A stretch of DNA of 64,000 bases from Actinokineospora terrae (lineage in GTDB: Bacteria > Actinomycetota > Actinomycetes > Mycobacteriales > Pseudonocardiaceae). Below, piece by piece: positions 49,398 through 58,491 of this stretch. The DNA is taken from the NCBI RefSeq assembly GCF_900111175.1, contig NZ_FOGI01000006.1:314980-378979 (forward strand). Direction: 5' to 3'. Each line of letters starts with the position of its first letter. Within the stretch, counting starts at the first letter, position 1. The notes under the pieces were generated by a model. The model saw nothing but the letters and a program-made list of their open reading frames with translations, had not been told where the DNA came from and searched no databases. A program made the translations under genes and the position numbers.

Positions 49398-50830
49398 CCG
49401 GGCCCTTCACGGGCCTGGTCACCGGCAAGGTGCTGGTGGCCGGTGCCGGGGTGACCGGTCGGTCGGTGGCCGTGGCGCTGCTGGAGATGGGCGCCGAGGT
49501 CACGGTCACCGATGGGAACGCCGAGCGGTTGGCGGAACTGGCCGACACCGGCGCCACGCTGGTGCCTGGCCTCAGCGAGCCCCCGGCGGGCACCTCGCTC
49601 GTTGTCACCAGCCCGGGCTGGCGGCCGAGCAGCCCGCTCTTGGCGTCAGCGGTGGCCGCGGGCATCGACGTCATCGGCGAGGTCGAGTTGGCCTGGCTGA
49701 TGTCGGAGAGGTTGCCCCAACCGCCCACGTGGCTCGTGGTCACCGGCACCAACGGCAAGACCACCACCGTTGGCATGCTCGCTGAGATCCTGCGCGCGGA
49801 CGGTCGCAACGCCATCGCTTGCGGCAACGTGGGCCTGACCGTGATCGACGCCATCCGCGCCGGACATGACGTGCTCGCGGTGGAGCTGTCCAGCTTCCAG
49901 TTGCACTGGCAGCGGTCGCTGCGCGCGCACACCGCCGTTGTCCTCAATCTCGCAGAGGACCACCTCGACTGGCACGGCTCCATAGAGGAGTACGCCAAGG
50001 CGAAGGGGCGCGCCTACGCGGGCGCCGGGGTCGTCGTCCGCAACACCGCCGACGAGTGGTCCGGTCGTCTCGCCGCCGAGCACGACGGCGTGCAGGTCGG
50101 GTTCGGTCTCGGCGTACCGCGGCCCGGCGAGCTGGGCCTGGTCGAGGACCTCTTGGTGGACCGGGCGTTCGTGGCCGACCCGCGCGAGCAGGCCGAGGAG
50201 CTGGCCTGCCTGGCCGACCTCAACGTCGTCGGCTCGCACAACGTCGCCAACGCCCTGGCCGCGGCCGCGCTTGCGCGATCCTTCGGAGTGTCACCCGATG
50301 CGGTTCGCGAGGGGCTGCGCGCGTTCGAGCCGGGCGCGCACAGGGCTGTCCCGCTCGGCGAGGTGGACGGGGTCTCTTACGTCAACGACTCCAAGGCCAC
50401 CAACCCGCACGCGGCGGCAGGATCCTTGCTGTCGTTCGGGTCCGTGGTGTGGATCGCGGGTGGTCTGCTCAAGGGCGCGACGGTGGATCCGCTGGTCGAG
50501 GCGGTCGCCGGGCGGCTGCGCGGTGTCGTGCTGCTGGGTGCGGACGCCGACGCGTTCGCCGCCTCGCTGGCGCGACACGCCCCGGATGTCCCCGTCCGAC
50601 GGCAGGCCCCGGGAGACCATGAACCCATGATCGCAGCGGTCAGCGCGGCAGGCGCCATGGCACGTCCGGGTGACGTCGTGCTGCTCGCGCCCGCTGCCGC
50701 CTCAATGGACATGTTCCGCGACTACGCCCACCGCGGCGACGCCTTCGCCGAGGCGGTCGCCCGCGCCAGGGAGAACTCGACCTTCGACGGCGGCGCGGCA
50801 ACGAGCGACGGCGCCACCGGAGGCCGGTGA
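49394..50830 (+). CDS. murD: UDP-MurNAc-L-Ala--D-Glu ligase MurD
   Basis: Adds D-Glu to UDP-MurNAc-L-Ala in the cytoplasm. 478 residues: a Rossmann N-terminus (KVLVAGAGVTGRSVAVAL), P-loop VTGTNGKTTTVGMLAE, ELSSFQLHW, NLAEDHLDWHGS and NDSKATNPHAAAGSL. LLAPAAASMDMFRDYAHRGD near the end is the MurD signature. GTG 49394 overlaps the mraY stop; its own stop overlaps ftsW. Confidence 0.96.
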   Translation: MTGPFTGLVTGKVLVAGAGVTGRSVAVALLEMGAEVTVTDGNAERLAELADTGATLVPGLSEPPAGTSLVVTSPGWRPSSPLLASAVAAGIDVIGEVELAWLMSERLPQPPTWLVVTGTNGKTTTVGMLAEILRADGRNAIACGNVGLTVIDAIRAGHDVLAVELSSFQLHWQRSLRAHTAVVLNLAEDHLDWHGSIEEYAKAKGRAYAGAGVVVRNTADEWSGRLAAEHDGVQVGFGLGVPRPGELGLVEDLLVDRAFVADPREQAEELACLADLNVVGSHNVANALAAAALARSFGVSPDAVREGLRAFEPGAHRAVPLGEVDGVSYVNDSKATNPHAAAGSLLSFGSVVWIAGGLLKGATVDPLVEAVAGRLRGVVLLGADADAFAASLARHAPDVPVRRQAPGDHEPMIAAVSAAGAMARPGDVVLLAPAAASMDMFRDYAHRGDAFAEAVARARENSTFDGGAATSDGATGGR

Positions 50831-52302
50831 TGACCGCGCACGATACCGCCGGGAACGTCGGTACCGCTGCCCGTCCGCGCCGCGCCGCCAGCACCGGCGG
50901 GCGGTTCCTCGCGGTCCGCACGGCGTTGACCGCGTGGCTGGGTCGACCTCTTGCCTCGTTCCACCTAGTCCTGGCCGTGTTCGCCTTGCTCACCGCGCTC
51001 GGTCTGGTGATGGTGCTGTCGGCGTCGTCGGTGGCCTCGCTCAAGACGGGCGCGGGTCTCTACACCGTCTTCAAGAAGCAGCTCCTCTATGTGCTCATCG
51101 GGGCTGTCCTGTTCTGGTTGGGTCTTCGCGTCCCGCTTGAGCGCATCCGGGCGTTGAGCCCGGCCGCGCTCGCGATCAGCGTCCTGCTGCTCATGGCCGT
51201 GCTCACCCCGCTCGGCACGACGCTGAACGGCACGCAGAGCTGGTTCCGGCTCGGACCGTTCTCGTTCCAACCGGTCGAGGTCTGCAAGCTCGCGTTGGCG
51301 CTGTGGGGCGCGCACGTGCTCGTGTTGAAACGGGCTGTCCTGCACCGGTACCGCCACCTGCTCGTGCCAGTCGTGCCGATGGCGTTGCTCATGTTCGCCC
51401 TGGTCATGTTGCAGCCGGACCTGGGTGGCACCATCACCCTCGGCGTGGTGCTCATCGCGCTGCTGTGGTTCGCCGGGGCCCCGCTGCGCCTGTTCGGCGC
51501 GCTCGCCCTGGGCGGTCTCGCGGGTGTCGCGCTGCTCGCGGTCGGTACCGACTACCGGCTGGCCCGGGTGCTGAGCTTCCTGAGCCCCGAGGAAGACCTC
51601 GCGGGCAGCAGCTACCAGGCGCTGCAAGCCAAGCTCGCCCTGGCCGACGGCGGGTTGTTCGGCCGGGGGCTGGGTCAGGGGCCGTCGAAGTCCGGCTACC
51701 TGCCCAACGTGCACAACGACTTCATCTTCGCCCTCATCGGCGACGAACTCGGCTTCCTCGGCTGCGTCCTGGTGCTCGGCCTGTTCGCGATGCTGGCCGT
51801 GGTGGGCATGCGCATCGCCACGCGCAACATCGACCCGTGGATCCGGATGGTCGCCGCCACGCTGACCGTGTGGCTGGTCGCGCAGGCCGCGATCAACATC
51901 GGGTACGTGGTCGGGATGCTGCCGGTCACCGGCATCACGCTGCCGCTGATCTCCTCCGGCGGCACCTCGGTCGTGGTCACCATGCTGGTGTTCGGCATCC
52001 TCGCCAACTGCGCCAGGAACGAGCCCGAGGCGGTGTCGGCGCTGCGGTCGCAGGGCCCCGGCCGGTTCGGCAAGATCATGAAGCTGACCGCGCCCCAGCC
52101 GTACAAGCCGCCGAAGAAGCGCAAGCCCGCGCGGCCGACGACGCCGCCGAGGGGCACCGCGCAGCGCAGGAGCACGCCGCAGGCCGAGCCGCGCAAGCGC
52201 GCCCCGGAGCGTCAGGGTTACCCACGGGCGGGCGGTGCGGCCCTCGCCCGGCAGAAGACAAGCCGCGGTACGCCGCGGAACTCCAAAGGAGGACGTCGTT
52301 GA
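50827..52302 (+). CDS. ftsW: Septal peptidoglycan polymerase FtsW (SEDS)
   Basis: The glycosyltransferase partner of FtsI that polymerises lipid II at the septum. 491 residues, ten membrane helices. SEDS motifs include GTQSWFRLGPFSFQPVEVCK, LMLQPDLGGT and SKSGYLPNVHNDFIFALIGDE, plus LPLISSGGTS near the end. The catalytic Asp is in the HNDFIFALIGDE region. A ~95-residue Lys/Arg/Pro-rich cytoplasmic tail follows the last helix, as in mycobacteria. GTG 50827 (or ATG 50830) overlaps the murD stop. Confidence 0.95.
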   Translation: MMTAHDTAGNVGTAARPRRAASTGGRFLAVRTALTAWLGRPLASFHLVLAVFALLTALGLVMVLSASSVASLKTGAGLYTVFKKQLLYVLIGAVLFWLGLRVPLERIRALSPAALAISVLLLMAVLTPLGTTLNGTQSWFRLGPFSFQPVEVCKLALALWGAHVLVLKRAVLHRYRHLLVPVVPMALLMFALVMLQPDLGGTITLGVVLIALLWFAGAPLRLFGALALGGLAGVALLAVGTDYRLARVLSFLSPEEDLAGSSYQALQAKLALADGGLFGRGLGQGPSKSGYLPNVHNDFIFALIGDELGFLGCVLVLGLFAMLAVVGMRIATRNIDPWIRMVAATLTVWLVAQAAINIGYVVGMLPVTGITLPLISSGGTSVVVTMLVFGILANCARNEPEAVSALRSQGPGRFGKIMKLTAPQPYKPPKKRKPARPTTPPRGTAQRRSTPQAEPRKRAPERQGYPRAGGAALARQKTSRGTPRNSKGGRR

Positions 52303-53429
52303 CCGTTGGTCCCACCGGTGCCAGTCAGCCCACCCGCACGGGTCCGTGCGTGGTGATCGCGGGGGGTGGCACTGCCGGGCACATCGAGCCCGCGCTAGCG
52401 CTGGCCGACGCGGTCATGAGGCTGCGCCCGGACGCCCGTGTCGTCGCCCTGGGGACCGAGCGCGGGTTGGAGAAGACCATCGTCCCCGCGCGGGGCTACC
52501 CGCTGGAGATGATCCCACCCGTCCCCATGCCCCGTAAGCCCAATGTGGACTTGTTGAAGCTGCCGCTGAAGGTGCGCTCCGCGGTCAAGACCACCCGCGA
52601 GGTCCTCGAACGCGTCGGCGCTGACGTGGTGGTCGGCTTCGGCGGCTACGTCGCCCTCCCCGCCTACCTGGCTGCCCGCGGCCGCGTGCCGATCGTGGTC
52701 CACGACTCCAACGCCAAGGTCGGTCTGGCCAACAAGGTCGGTGCCCGGTTTGCCGAGCGGGTCGCGGTGGCCGTGGCCGACTCCGGCCTGCCCGGCGCGG
52801 AGGTCATCGGCATCCCGCTGCGCGAGTCGATCATCAACCTCGATCGGGCCGCGCTGCGCGCCGAGGCCCGCGCGTTCTTCGGCCTCGACCCGCACGCTCC
52901 GACCCTGCTGGTGTTCGGCGGTTCCCAGGGTGCCCGGTCCATCAACACCGCGGTGTCCGGCGCGGCACGTGAACTCGCCGAGGCGGGTATCGGGGTCCTG
53001 CACGCGCACGGCCCCAAGAACACGCTCGCGGTCCAGGCAGTCCCAGGGGCGCCGTCTTACGTCGCCGTGCCCTACCTGGAGCGCATGGACCTCGCCTACG
53101 CGGCCGCGGACGCCGCGCTGTGCCGTTGTGGCGCGATGACCGTCGCCGAGGTCTCGGCGGTAGGCCTGCCCGCGGTGTATGTGCCGCTCCCGCACGGCAA
53201 CGGCGAGCAGGCGCTCAACGCCCAGCCGGTGGTCAACGGCGGTGGCGCTGTCCTCGTCGATGACGCTGACCTGACCCCGGCCAAGGTCGCCGAACTGGTC
53301 GTCCCGATGCTGACCAACCACGGTCGCCTGTCGGCGATGAGCGCGGCGGCGCAGGGCACCGGTCACCGCGAGGCCGCCGACGTGCTCGCCCGCATGGTCC
53401 TCGACGCCGCGGCCAAGGGCGTGTCGTGA
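52299..53429 (+). CDS. murG: Lipid II-forming GlcNAc transferase MurG
   Basis: Transfers GlcNAc from UDP-GlcNAc to lipid I at the inner membrane face. 376 residues, GT-B fold. VVIAGGGTAGHIEPALALA near the N-terminus, GFGGYVALPAYLAA, VVHDSNAKVGLANK, LVFGGSQGARSIN and RCGAMTVAEVSAVGLPAV are the family blocks. The start is TTG 52299, with AGGAGG 7 nt upstream, overlapping the ftsW stop (TTGA, 52299-52302). Note HDSNAKVGLAN where most bacteria have HEQNAxxGxxN. Confidence 0.95.
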   Translation: MTVGPTGASQPTRTGPCVVIAGGGTAGHIEPALALADAVMRLRPDARVVALGTERGLEKTIVPARGYPLEMIPPVPMPRKPNVDLLKLPLKVRSAVKTTREVLERVGADVVVGFGGYVALPAYLAARGRVPIVVHDSNAKVGLANKVGARFAERVAVAVADSGLPGAEVIGIPLRESIINLDRAALRAEARAFFGLDPHAPTLLVFGGSQGARSINTAVSGAARELAEAGIGVLHAHGPKNTLAVQAVPGAPSYVAVPYLERMDLAYAAADAALCRCGAMTVAEVSAVGLPAVYVPLPHGNGEQALNAQPVVNGGGAVLVDDADLTPAKVAELVVPMLTNHGRLSAMSAAAQGTGHREAADVLARMVLDAAAKGVS

Positions 53430-54826
53430 ACGGCCCGCTGGAGCGCGCGCACCTGGTCGGCATCGGCGGCGCGGGGATGAGCGGCATCGCCCGCATCCTG
53501 CTGGCCAGGGGCGCGGCGGTGTCGGGGTCCGACGCCAAGGAGACTCGCACGTTCCTGACCCTGCGGGCCCAGGGCGCGCGCATCGCGGTCGGGCAGGTCG
53601 CCGAGAACCTGGACCTGCTCCCCGGTGGCCCTACCGCGGTCGTCGTGTCCACCGCGATCAAGGACACCAACCCGGAGCTGGTCGAGGCGCGGCGGCGCGG
53701 GCTGACGGTCCTGCACCGCTCGCAGGCGCTGGCCGAGCTGATGGTCGGCCACCAGGTCGCCTGCGTCGCGGGCACGCACGGCAAGACCTCGACGACCTCG
53801 ATGCTCACCGTGGCGCTCCAGCACTGCAGGCTCGACCCGTCGTTCGCCATCGGCGGTGACCTCAACGAGTCCGGTGCCAACGCCCACCACGGCACCGGGG
53901 GCGCGTTCGTCGCCGAGGCCGACGAGAGCGACGGCTCGTTCCTCGTGTTCTCGCCGTCGGTCGCCGTGGTCACCAACGTCGAGGCCGACCACCTGGACCA
54001 CCACGGCACCGTGGAGGCCTACGTCGCGGTGTTCGACGCGTTCCTCGACCGCATCACCCCCGGTGGCGTGCTCATCGCCTGCGTGGACGACCCCGGTTCG
54101 GCCGCGCTCGCCGAGCGCGCCCAGGGCAAGGGCATCCGCGTGCGCAGGTACGGCCGCCTGACCACGGGACCGGATGACGCCACCATCCTCGACTACCACC
54201 CCGCGGACGGGGGCGGCCTGGCCCGGCTCACCCTGGGCGGCCAGGAGATCGAGCTCGGGGTAGCGGTACCTGGCGAGCACATGGCAGGCAACGCTGTCGC
54301 GGCCCTCTTGGCGGGCATCGAACTCGGTGCGCCACTGGCCGAACTCGGCGAGGGCATCGCCGCCTTCGGTGGTGTGCGAAGGCGTTTCGAGTACAAGGGC
54401 ACCGCCGCAGGCGTTCGCGTGTACGACGACTACGCCCACCACCCCACCGAGGTCGACGCCCAGCTGCGCGCTGTACGTCCCGCCGCGCAGGGTGGCCGTG
54501 TCGTAGTGGTGTTCCAGCCGCACATGTACTCCCGCACCGAGACCTTCGCGACCGAGTTCGGCACCGCGTTGGGCTTGGCCGACGAGGTCGTGGTCCTCGA
54601 CGTGTTCGGCGCGCGCGAGGAACCCAAGCCCGGTGTCAGCGGCGCTCTTGTCGCCGACGCGGTGCCCCTCCCGGCCGAGCGCGTGCACTACGAGCCCTCG
54701 TTCGAGCGCGTACCCGCGTTGGTCGCGGGTCTGGTCCAGAACGGCGACCTGGTGCTGACCATGGGCGCTGGTGACGTGACCATGCTCGGCCCCGAGGTGC
54801 TCGCCGAGTTGGAGCGCGAGGCGTGA
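53426..54826 (+). CDS. murC: UDP-MurNAc--L-alanine ligase MurC
   Basis: Adds the first residue, L-Ala, to UDP-MurNAc. 466 residues. HLVGIGGAGMSGIARILL is the UDP-binding start, CVAGTHGKTSTTSMLT the P-loop, EADESDGSFL and VVTNVEADHLDHHG the ATP/Mg region, and VYDDYAHHPTEVDAQLRAVR the C-terminal motif. GTG 53426 overlaps the murG stop; its own stop overlaps ftsQ. No murB or ddl lies in the cluster, as is normal for actinobacteria. Confidence 0.97.
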   Translation: MNGPLERAHLVGIGGAGMSGIARILLARGAAVSGSDAKETRTFLTLRAQGARIAVGQVAENLDLLPGGPTAVVVSTAIKDTNPELVEARRRGLTVLHRSQALAELMVGHQVACVAGTHGKTSTTSMLTVALQHCRLDPSFAIGGDLNESGANAHHGTGGAFVAEADESDGSFLVFSPSVAVVTNVEADHLDHHGTVEAYVAVFDAFLDRITPGGVLIACVDDPGSAALAERAQGKGIRVRRYGRLTTGPDDATILDYHPADGGGLARLTLGGQEIELGVAVPGEHMAGNAVAALLAGIELGAPLAELGEGIAAFGGVRRRFEYKGTAAGVRVYDDYAHHPTEVDAQLRAVRPAAQGGRVVVVFQPHMYSRTETFATEFGTALGLADEVVVLDVFGAREEPKPGVSGALVADAVPLPAERVHYEPSFERVPALVAGLVQNGDLVLTMGAGDVTMLGPEVLAELEREA

Positions 54827-55554
54827 CCAGCACCGTCCCCGGTAGGCGTACCCGGCGCAGGCCGCGTGGCGCACAGCGGCCCGCGCGCAGGCGCACGGCA
54901 CGCCGCTACCTCGTCCGCCGGTGGACGGTGCTCGGCTCGCTCCTGGCCGTGACCGGCCTGGTCGTGCTCGTGTTCTTCACCCCGGTCCTCGGTGCCAACA
55001 CCGTCGAGGTCACCGGCATCAAGGACCTCACCGCGGACGAGGTCCGCGCGGCCGCCGCCATCGAACCGGGTACGCCGTTGGCCACGCTGGACACCGACGA
55101 GATCGCCGCCAGGATCCGTCAGCTGCCCCGGGTGGGGTCGGTCGACGTGAGCCGGTCCTTCCCGGCGACGGTGGAGCTGGCGGTCACCGAGCGCACCCCG
55201 GTCGCGGTCGCGGTACGCGACGACGGCGCGCACCTGCTGGACGCGGCGGGCGTCGACTACGGGACCATCAAGGCAGCACCGCCCGGCCTGCCCGTGCTCG
55301 ACGCCAGCGGCGACAACGCCACCAGGGCGGCCACCGCCGTCCTCGCGGGCATCCCGCCGCAGCTGGCCAAGGTGGTCGTCTCGGTGACCGCGCGCACCCC
55401 GACCGACATCCGGCTGGGCCTCGCCGACCAGCGGGTGGTCAAGTGGGGCGACGCGAAGAACGTGACCCGCAAGGCCGCCGTGCTCGGTGCCCTGCTCACC
55501 CAGGAGGGCAAGACGTTCGACGTGGCCGCGCCGGACTTCCCCACGATCTCCTGA
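54823..55554 (+). CDS. ftsQ: Cell division protein FtsQ/DivIB
   Basis: A bitopic divisome protein that recruits FtsL and FtsB. 243 residues: an Arg-rich cytoplasmic start, one membrane helix (VLGSLLAVTGLVVLVFFTPV, about residues 37-56), then the POTRA domain (VEVTGIKDLTADEVRAAAAI, RIRQLPRVGSVDVSRSFPAT) and the beta domain. GTG 54823 overlaps the murC stop. It ends the chain of overlapping genes that began at murE. Confidence 0.94.
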   Translation: MTSTVPGRRTRRRPRGAQRPARRRTARRYLVRRWTVLGSLLAVTGLVVLVFFTPVLGANTVEVTGIKDLTADEVRAAAAIEPGTPLATLDTDEIAARIRQLPRVGSVDVSRSFPATVELAVTERTPVAVAVRDDGAHLLDAAGVDYGTIKAAPPGLPVLDASGDNATRAATAVLAGIPPQLAKVVVSVTARTPTDIRLGLADQRVVKWGDAKNVTRKAAVLGALLTQEGKTFDVAAPDFPTIS

Positions 55555-55615
55555 GTTGTCCACAGGGGACGGAAATCCGCTGCGCGTCCGCGCCGCTCTC
55601 GGACACACTTCCCCC

Positions 55616-56125
55616 ATGACCGAGATCCACGACCCCAGGGTCGAGCCGCCGTACCAGGGTGACGAGCGCCTGCTGCTCGCCGCGTTCCTCGACTTCCTGC
55701 GCGGCACCATCGCGCACAAGTCCGCGGGCCTGTCCGAAGCGGACGCCCACCGCTCCGTCCTGCCCTCGCCGCTGATGACCGTCGCCGGGCTCTTGTCCCA
55801 CTTGCGCTGGGTAGAGGCCTACTGGTTCGACGTCGCGCTGCGCGGTCAGCCCAACCGCGCCCCTTACAGCGCCGAACGCCCCGACGGCGAGTTCGAGATC
55901 GCCGCCGACCTGTCACTCGAGCGGTTGCTCGCCGACTACGCCGAGCAGTGCGCGCACAGCCGCGAGGTCATCGCGGCGATGGGCCTCGACGACATCGTCA
56001 CCTTCCGCGGCGACAAGCTGCTGACCCCGCGCTGGGTGCTCATGCACATGATCGAGGAGACCGGGCGGCACGCCGGGCACCTCGACGTGATCCGCGAGCT
56101 GCTCGACGGCACCACGGGGGAGTGA
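55616..56125 (+). CDS. DinB-like (DUF664) four-helix metal-dependent protein
   Basis: A 169-residue protein of the DinB/DUF664 superfamily, four-helix bundles that bind a metal through three His and often act as thiol-dependent transferases. Candidate ligands are His in GLLSHLRWVEAYWF and the pair in ETGRHAGHLDVIRE. WVLMHMIEETGRHAGHLDVI is typical. It is not DNA polymerase DinB, which lies at 19976. ATG 55616 has no strong ribosome site. It sits between ftsQ and ftsZ, which are more often direct neighbours; a mycothiol-linked role is only a guess. Confidence 0.85.
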   Translation: MTEIHDPRVEPPYQGDERLLLAAFLDFLRGTIAHKSAGLSEADAHRSVLPSPLMTVAGLLSHLRWVEAYWFDVALRGQPNRAPYSAERPDGEFEIAADLSLERLLADYAEQCAHSREVIAAMGLDDIVTFRGDKLLTPRWVLMHMIEETGRHAGHLDVIRELLDGTTGE

Positions 56126-56227
56126 ACGGGGCGCCCGCACGGTCGGTGACCAACAACCGGGGCCGCGCACGGCGTGGCGGCTGGATCGAGACCAGTCCTG
56201 TGCATACCTTCCTTGCCAGGTCCGGGG

Positions 56228-56257
56228 TTGACATCACCCTCACTCTCTGGTTGAGGT
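56228..56257 (+). promoter_or_regulatory. Probable ftsZ promoter
   Basis: A consensus TTGACA (56228-56233) followed 18 bp later by TGAGGT (56252-56257), 60 bp before the ftsZ start. The -35 is perfect and the -10 is poor. The stretch with GTTGAGG-type repeats resembles the region upstream of mycobacterial ftsZ. Confidence 0.45.
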
Positions 56258-56315
56258 CGAGGGTTCCCCGGATCGGGTACCCGCACCACTGATGACGACA
56301 AGGAAGGCGGCTTCG

Positions 56316-57719
56316 ATGACGCCCCCGCACAACTACCTCGCCGTGATAAAGGTCGTCGGCATCGGTGGCGGCGGCGTGAACGCCGTCAACCGCATGATCG
56401 AGGTCGGGCTCAAGGGTGTCGAGTTCATCGCGGTGAACACCGACGCGCAGGCACTGCTGATGTCCGACGCCGACGTCAAGCTCGACATCGGCCGGGAACT
56501 GACCAGGGGCCTCGGCGCGGGCGCCAACCCCGAGGTCGGCCACAAGGCGGCCGAGGACCACCGCGAGGAGATCGAGGAGGTCCTCAAGGGGGCCGACATG
56601 GTCTTCGTGACCGCGGGTGAGGGCGGCGGGACCGGCACCGGCGGCGCCCCCGTGGTCGCCTCCATCGCGCGCAAGCTCGGCGCGCTCACCATCGGCGTGG
56701 TCACCCGCCCGTTCTCCTTCGAGGGCAAGCGGCGGGCCAGGCAGGCCGAGGACGGCATCACCGAGCTGCGCAACGAGTGCGACACGCTCATCGTCATCCC
56801 CAACGACCGGCTGCTGCAGCTTGGCGACGTCGGCGTGAGCCTGATGGACGCCTTCCGCTCCGCCGACGAGGTGCTGCTCTCCGGTGTCCAGGGCATCACC
56901 GACCTGATCACCACCCCCGGTCTGATCAACCTGGACTTCGCCGACGTCAAGAGCGTGATGTCCGGCGCGGGCAGCGCGCTGATGGGCATCGGCTCCGCCC
57001 GCGGCGAGGGCCGCGCGGTGACCGCGGCGGAGAAGGCGATCAACTCGCCGCTGCTGGAGGCCTCGATGGACGGCGCGCACGGCGTGCTGCTGGCCATCGC
57101 GGGCGGCTCCGACCTCGGCCTGTTCGAGATCAACGAGTCCGCGTCGCTGGTGCAGGAGGCCGCCCACCCGGAGGCCAACATCATCTTCGGCACGGTCATC
57201 GACGACTCGCTCGGCGACGAGGTGCGGGTGACCGTCATCGCCGCCGGGTTCGACAGCGGCGGCCCCACGCACAAGAAGCTCGACCCGGTCGGCTTCGGCA
57301 CCAGGTCCGCGACCACGACCGCCGCCGCGCAGGCGGGCCAGGTCCACGCCGAGCCGCAGCAGGCGCCCGCCCAGCACCAGCAGCAGCCCGCGCAGCACCA
57401 ACCGCCCGCGCAGCAGCAGGTCCAGCAGCCGGTGTCGCTGCCGGAGCAGGGCTACCAGACCCAGCAGCCGGTCGGGCACCAGCAGGTCCAGCACCAGCAG
57501 CCGCAGCAGACCCAGCACCAGCAGGGGCAGCACCAGCAGCCCGCGCAGCACCAGCAGCAGCCGGTCGGCTACCGCCAGGACTACGCGCAGCAGGCCGCCC
57601 CGGCGCAGCCGCTGCCGAGCGTGCGGGCCAGCCAGGGCGGCGGCGTGCACGGCAGGGCCGTCCCGGTCACCGAGGACCCCGACGACGAGGTCGACGTGCC
57701 GCCGTTCATGCGGCGCTGA
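56316..57719 (+). CDS. ftsZ: Cell division tubulin FtsZ with long Gln/His linker
   Basis: A GTPase that forms the Z ring. 467 residues: the GTPase domain opens VVGIGGGGVNAVNRM, with the tubulin signature GGGTGTGGAP and the T7 loop GLINLDFADVKSVM. The core ends near residue 325. A ~130-residue linker follows, very rich in Gln, His and Pro (QHQQ and QQPV repeats). The tail DDEVDVPPFMRR is the conserved peptide that binds SepF and FtsW. ATG 56316 (MTPPHNYLAV) is the family start and follows AAGGAAGG; ATG 56292 is in frame. FtsZ in mycobacteria has about 380 residues. Confidence 0.97.
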   Translation: MTPPHNYLAVIKVVGIGGGGVNAVNRMIEVGLKGVEFIAVNTDAQALLMSDADVKLDIGRELTRGLGAGANPEVGHKAAEDHREEIEEVLKGADMVFVTAGEGGGTGTGGAPVVASIARKLGALTIGVVTRPFSFEGKRRARQAEDGITELRNECDTLIVIPNDRLLQLGDVGVSLMDAFRSADEVLLSGVQGITDLITTPGLINLDFADVKSVMSGAGSALMGIGSARGEGRAVTAAEKAINSPLLEASMDGAHGVLLAIAGGSDLGLFEINESASLVQEAAHPEANIIFGTVIDDSLGDEVRVTVIAAGFDSGGPTHKKLDPVGFGTRSATTTAAAQAGQVHAEPQQAPAQHQQQPAQHQPPAQQQVQQPVSLPEQGYQTQQPVGHQQVQHQQPQQTQHQQGQHQQPAQHQQQPVGYRQDYAQQAAPAQPLPSVRASQGGGVHGRAVPVTEDPDDEVDVPPFMRR

Positions 57720-57786
57720 CACCGGGACGGGTCGCGGGGCGCTAGGTTTGGGGTCGGCGAACTCCTCTAGCGGTGCGGGGTGTGGT

Positions 57787-58491
57787 GTGCGGATTCGGCG
57801 CGTGGTCACGACACGCGAAGGCGGGGCGTCCCAGGCGCCGTACGACTCGTTCAACCTGGGTGACCACGTCGGCGACGACCCGGCGGCCGTGGCCGCCAAC
57901 CGCGACCGGCTGGCCCGCGAGCTCGGGCTGCCCGCCGACCACCTCGTCTGGATGGAACAGGTGCACGGCCGCACCGTCGGCGTCGTCGACGGCCCCGTGC
58001 CGGACAAGCTCGAGGCGACCGACGCCGTGGTGACCGCGCGGCCGGGCCTCGCCCTGGTCGTGCTCGTCGCCGACTGCGTCCCCGTGCTGCTCGCCGACCC
58101 CGAGGCCGGGGTCGTCGGCGCGGTGCACGCGGGCCGGGTCGGCGCCCGGGTCGGCGTCGTCCCCGCCGCGCTCGCGGCGATGGTGGCCGCGGGCGCCGAT
58201 GTCGACCGCGTCGAGGTCCTGCTCGGCCCGTCGGTCTGCGGCGAGTGCTACGAGGTCCCGCAGGCGATGCAGACCGATGTGGAGCAGCACCTGCCCGGCA
58301 CGGCCTGCCGGACCCGCAAGGGCACCGCCGGACTCGACCTGCGCGCCGGGCTGTGGCGGCAGCTGGCCGACGCCGGGGTCGCCAAGATCGGGATCGACCC
58401 GCGGTGCACGAACGAGGAGCGTTCGCTGTTCAGTCACCGCAGGGAAGGCACCACTGGGCGATTGGCCGCGGTCACCTGGGTGGAGCCGTGA
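57787..58491 (+). CDS. pgeF: YfiH/PgeF laccase-fold peptidoglycan editing protein
   Basis: A 234-residue protein of the multicopper-polyphenol-oxidase-like (DUF152) family, shown in E. coli to remove misincorporated amino acids from UDP-MurNAc peptides. Metal and catalytic motifs are WMEQVHGRTVGVV, LVADCVPVLLAD and GAVHAGRVGARVGV, then GPSVCGECYEVP and DPRCTNEERSLFSHRREG. GTG 57787 is chosen to give the normal start just before VVTTREGG. Its stop overlaps the yggS start (GTGA, 58488-58491). Confidence 0.9.
   Translation: MRIRRVVTTREGGASQAPYDSFNLGDHVGDDPAAVAANRDRLARELGLPADHLVWMEQVHGRTVGVVDGPVPDKLEATDAVVTARPGLALVVLVADCVPVLLADPEAGVVGAVHAGRVGARVGVVPAALAAMVAAGADVDRVEVLLGPSVCGECYEVPQAMQTDVEQHLPGTACRTRKGTAGLDLRAGLWRQLADAGVAKIGIDPRCTNEERSLFSHRREGTTGRLAAVTWVEP

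Noticed and set aside
57720..57786. Longer N-terminus for the PgeF protein from TTG 57748
   Set aside because: The extra residues (SSSGAGCG) are not family-like; the conserved protein begins around VRIRRVVTTREGG.
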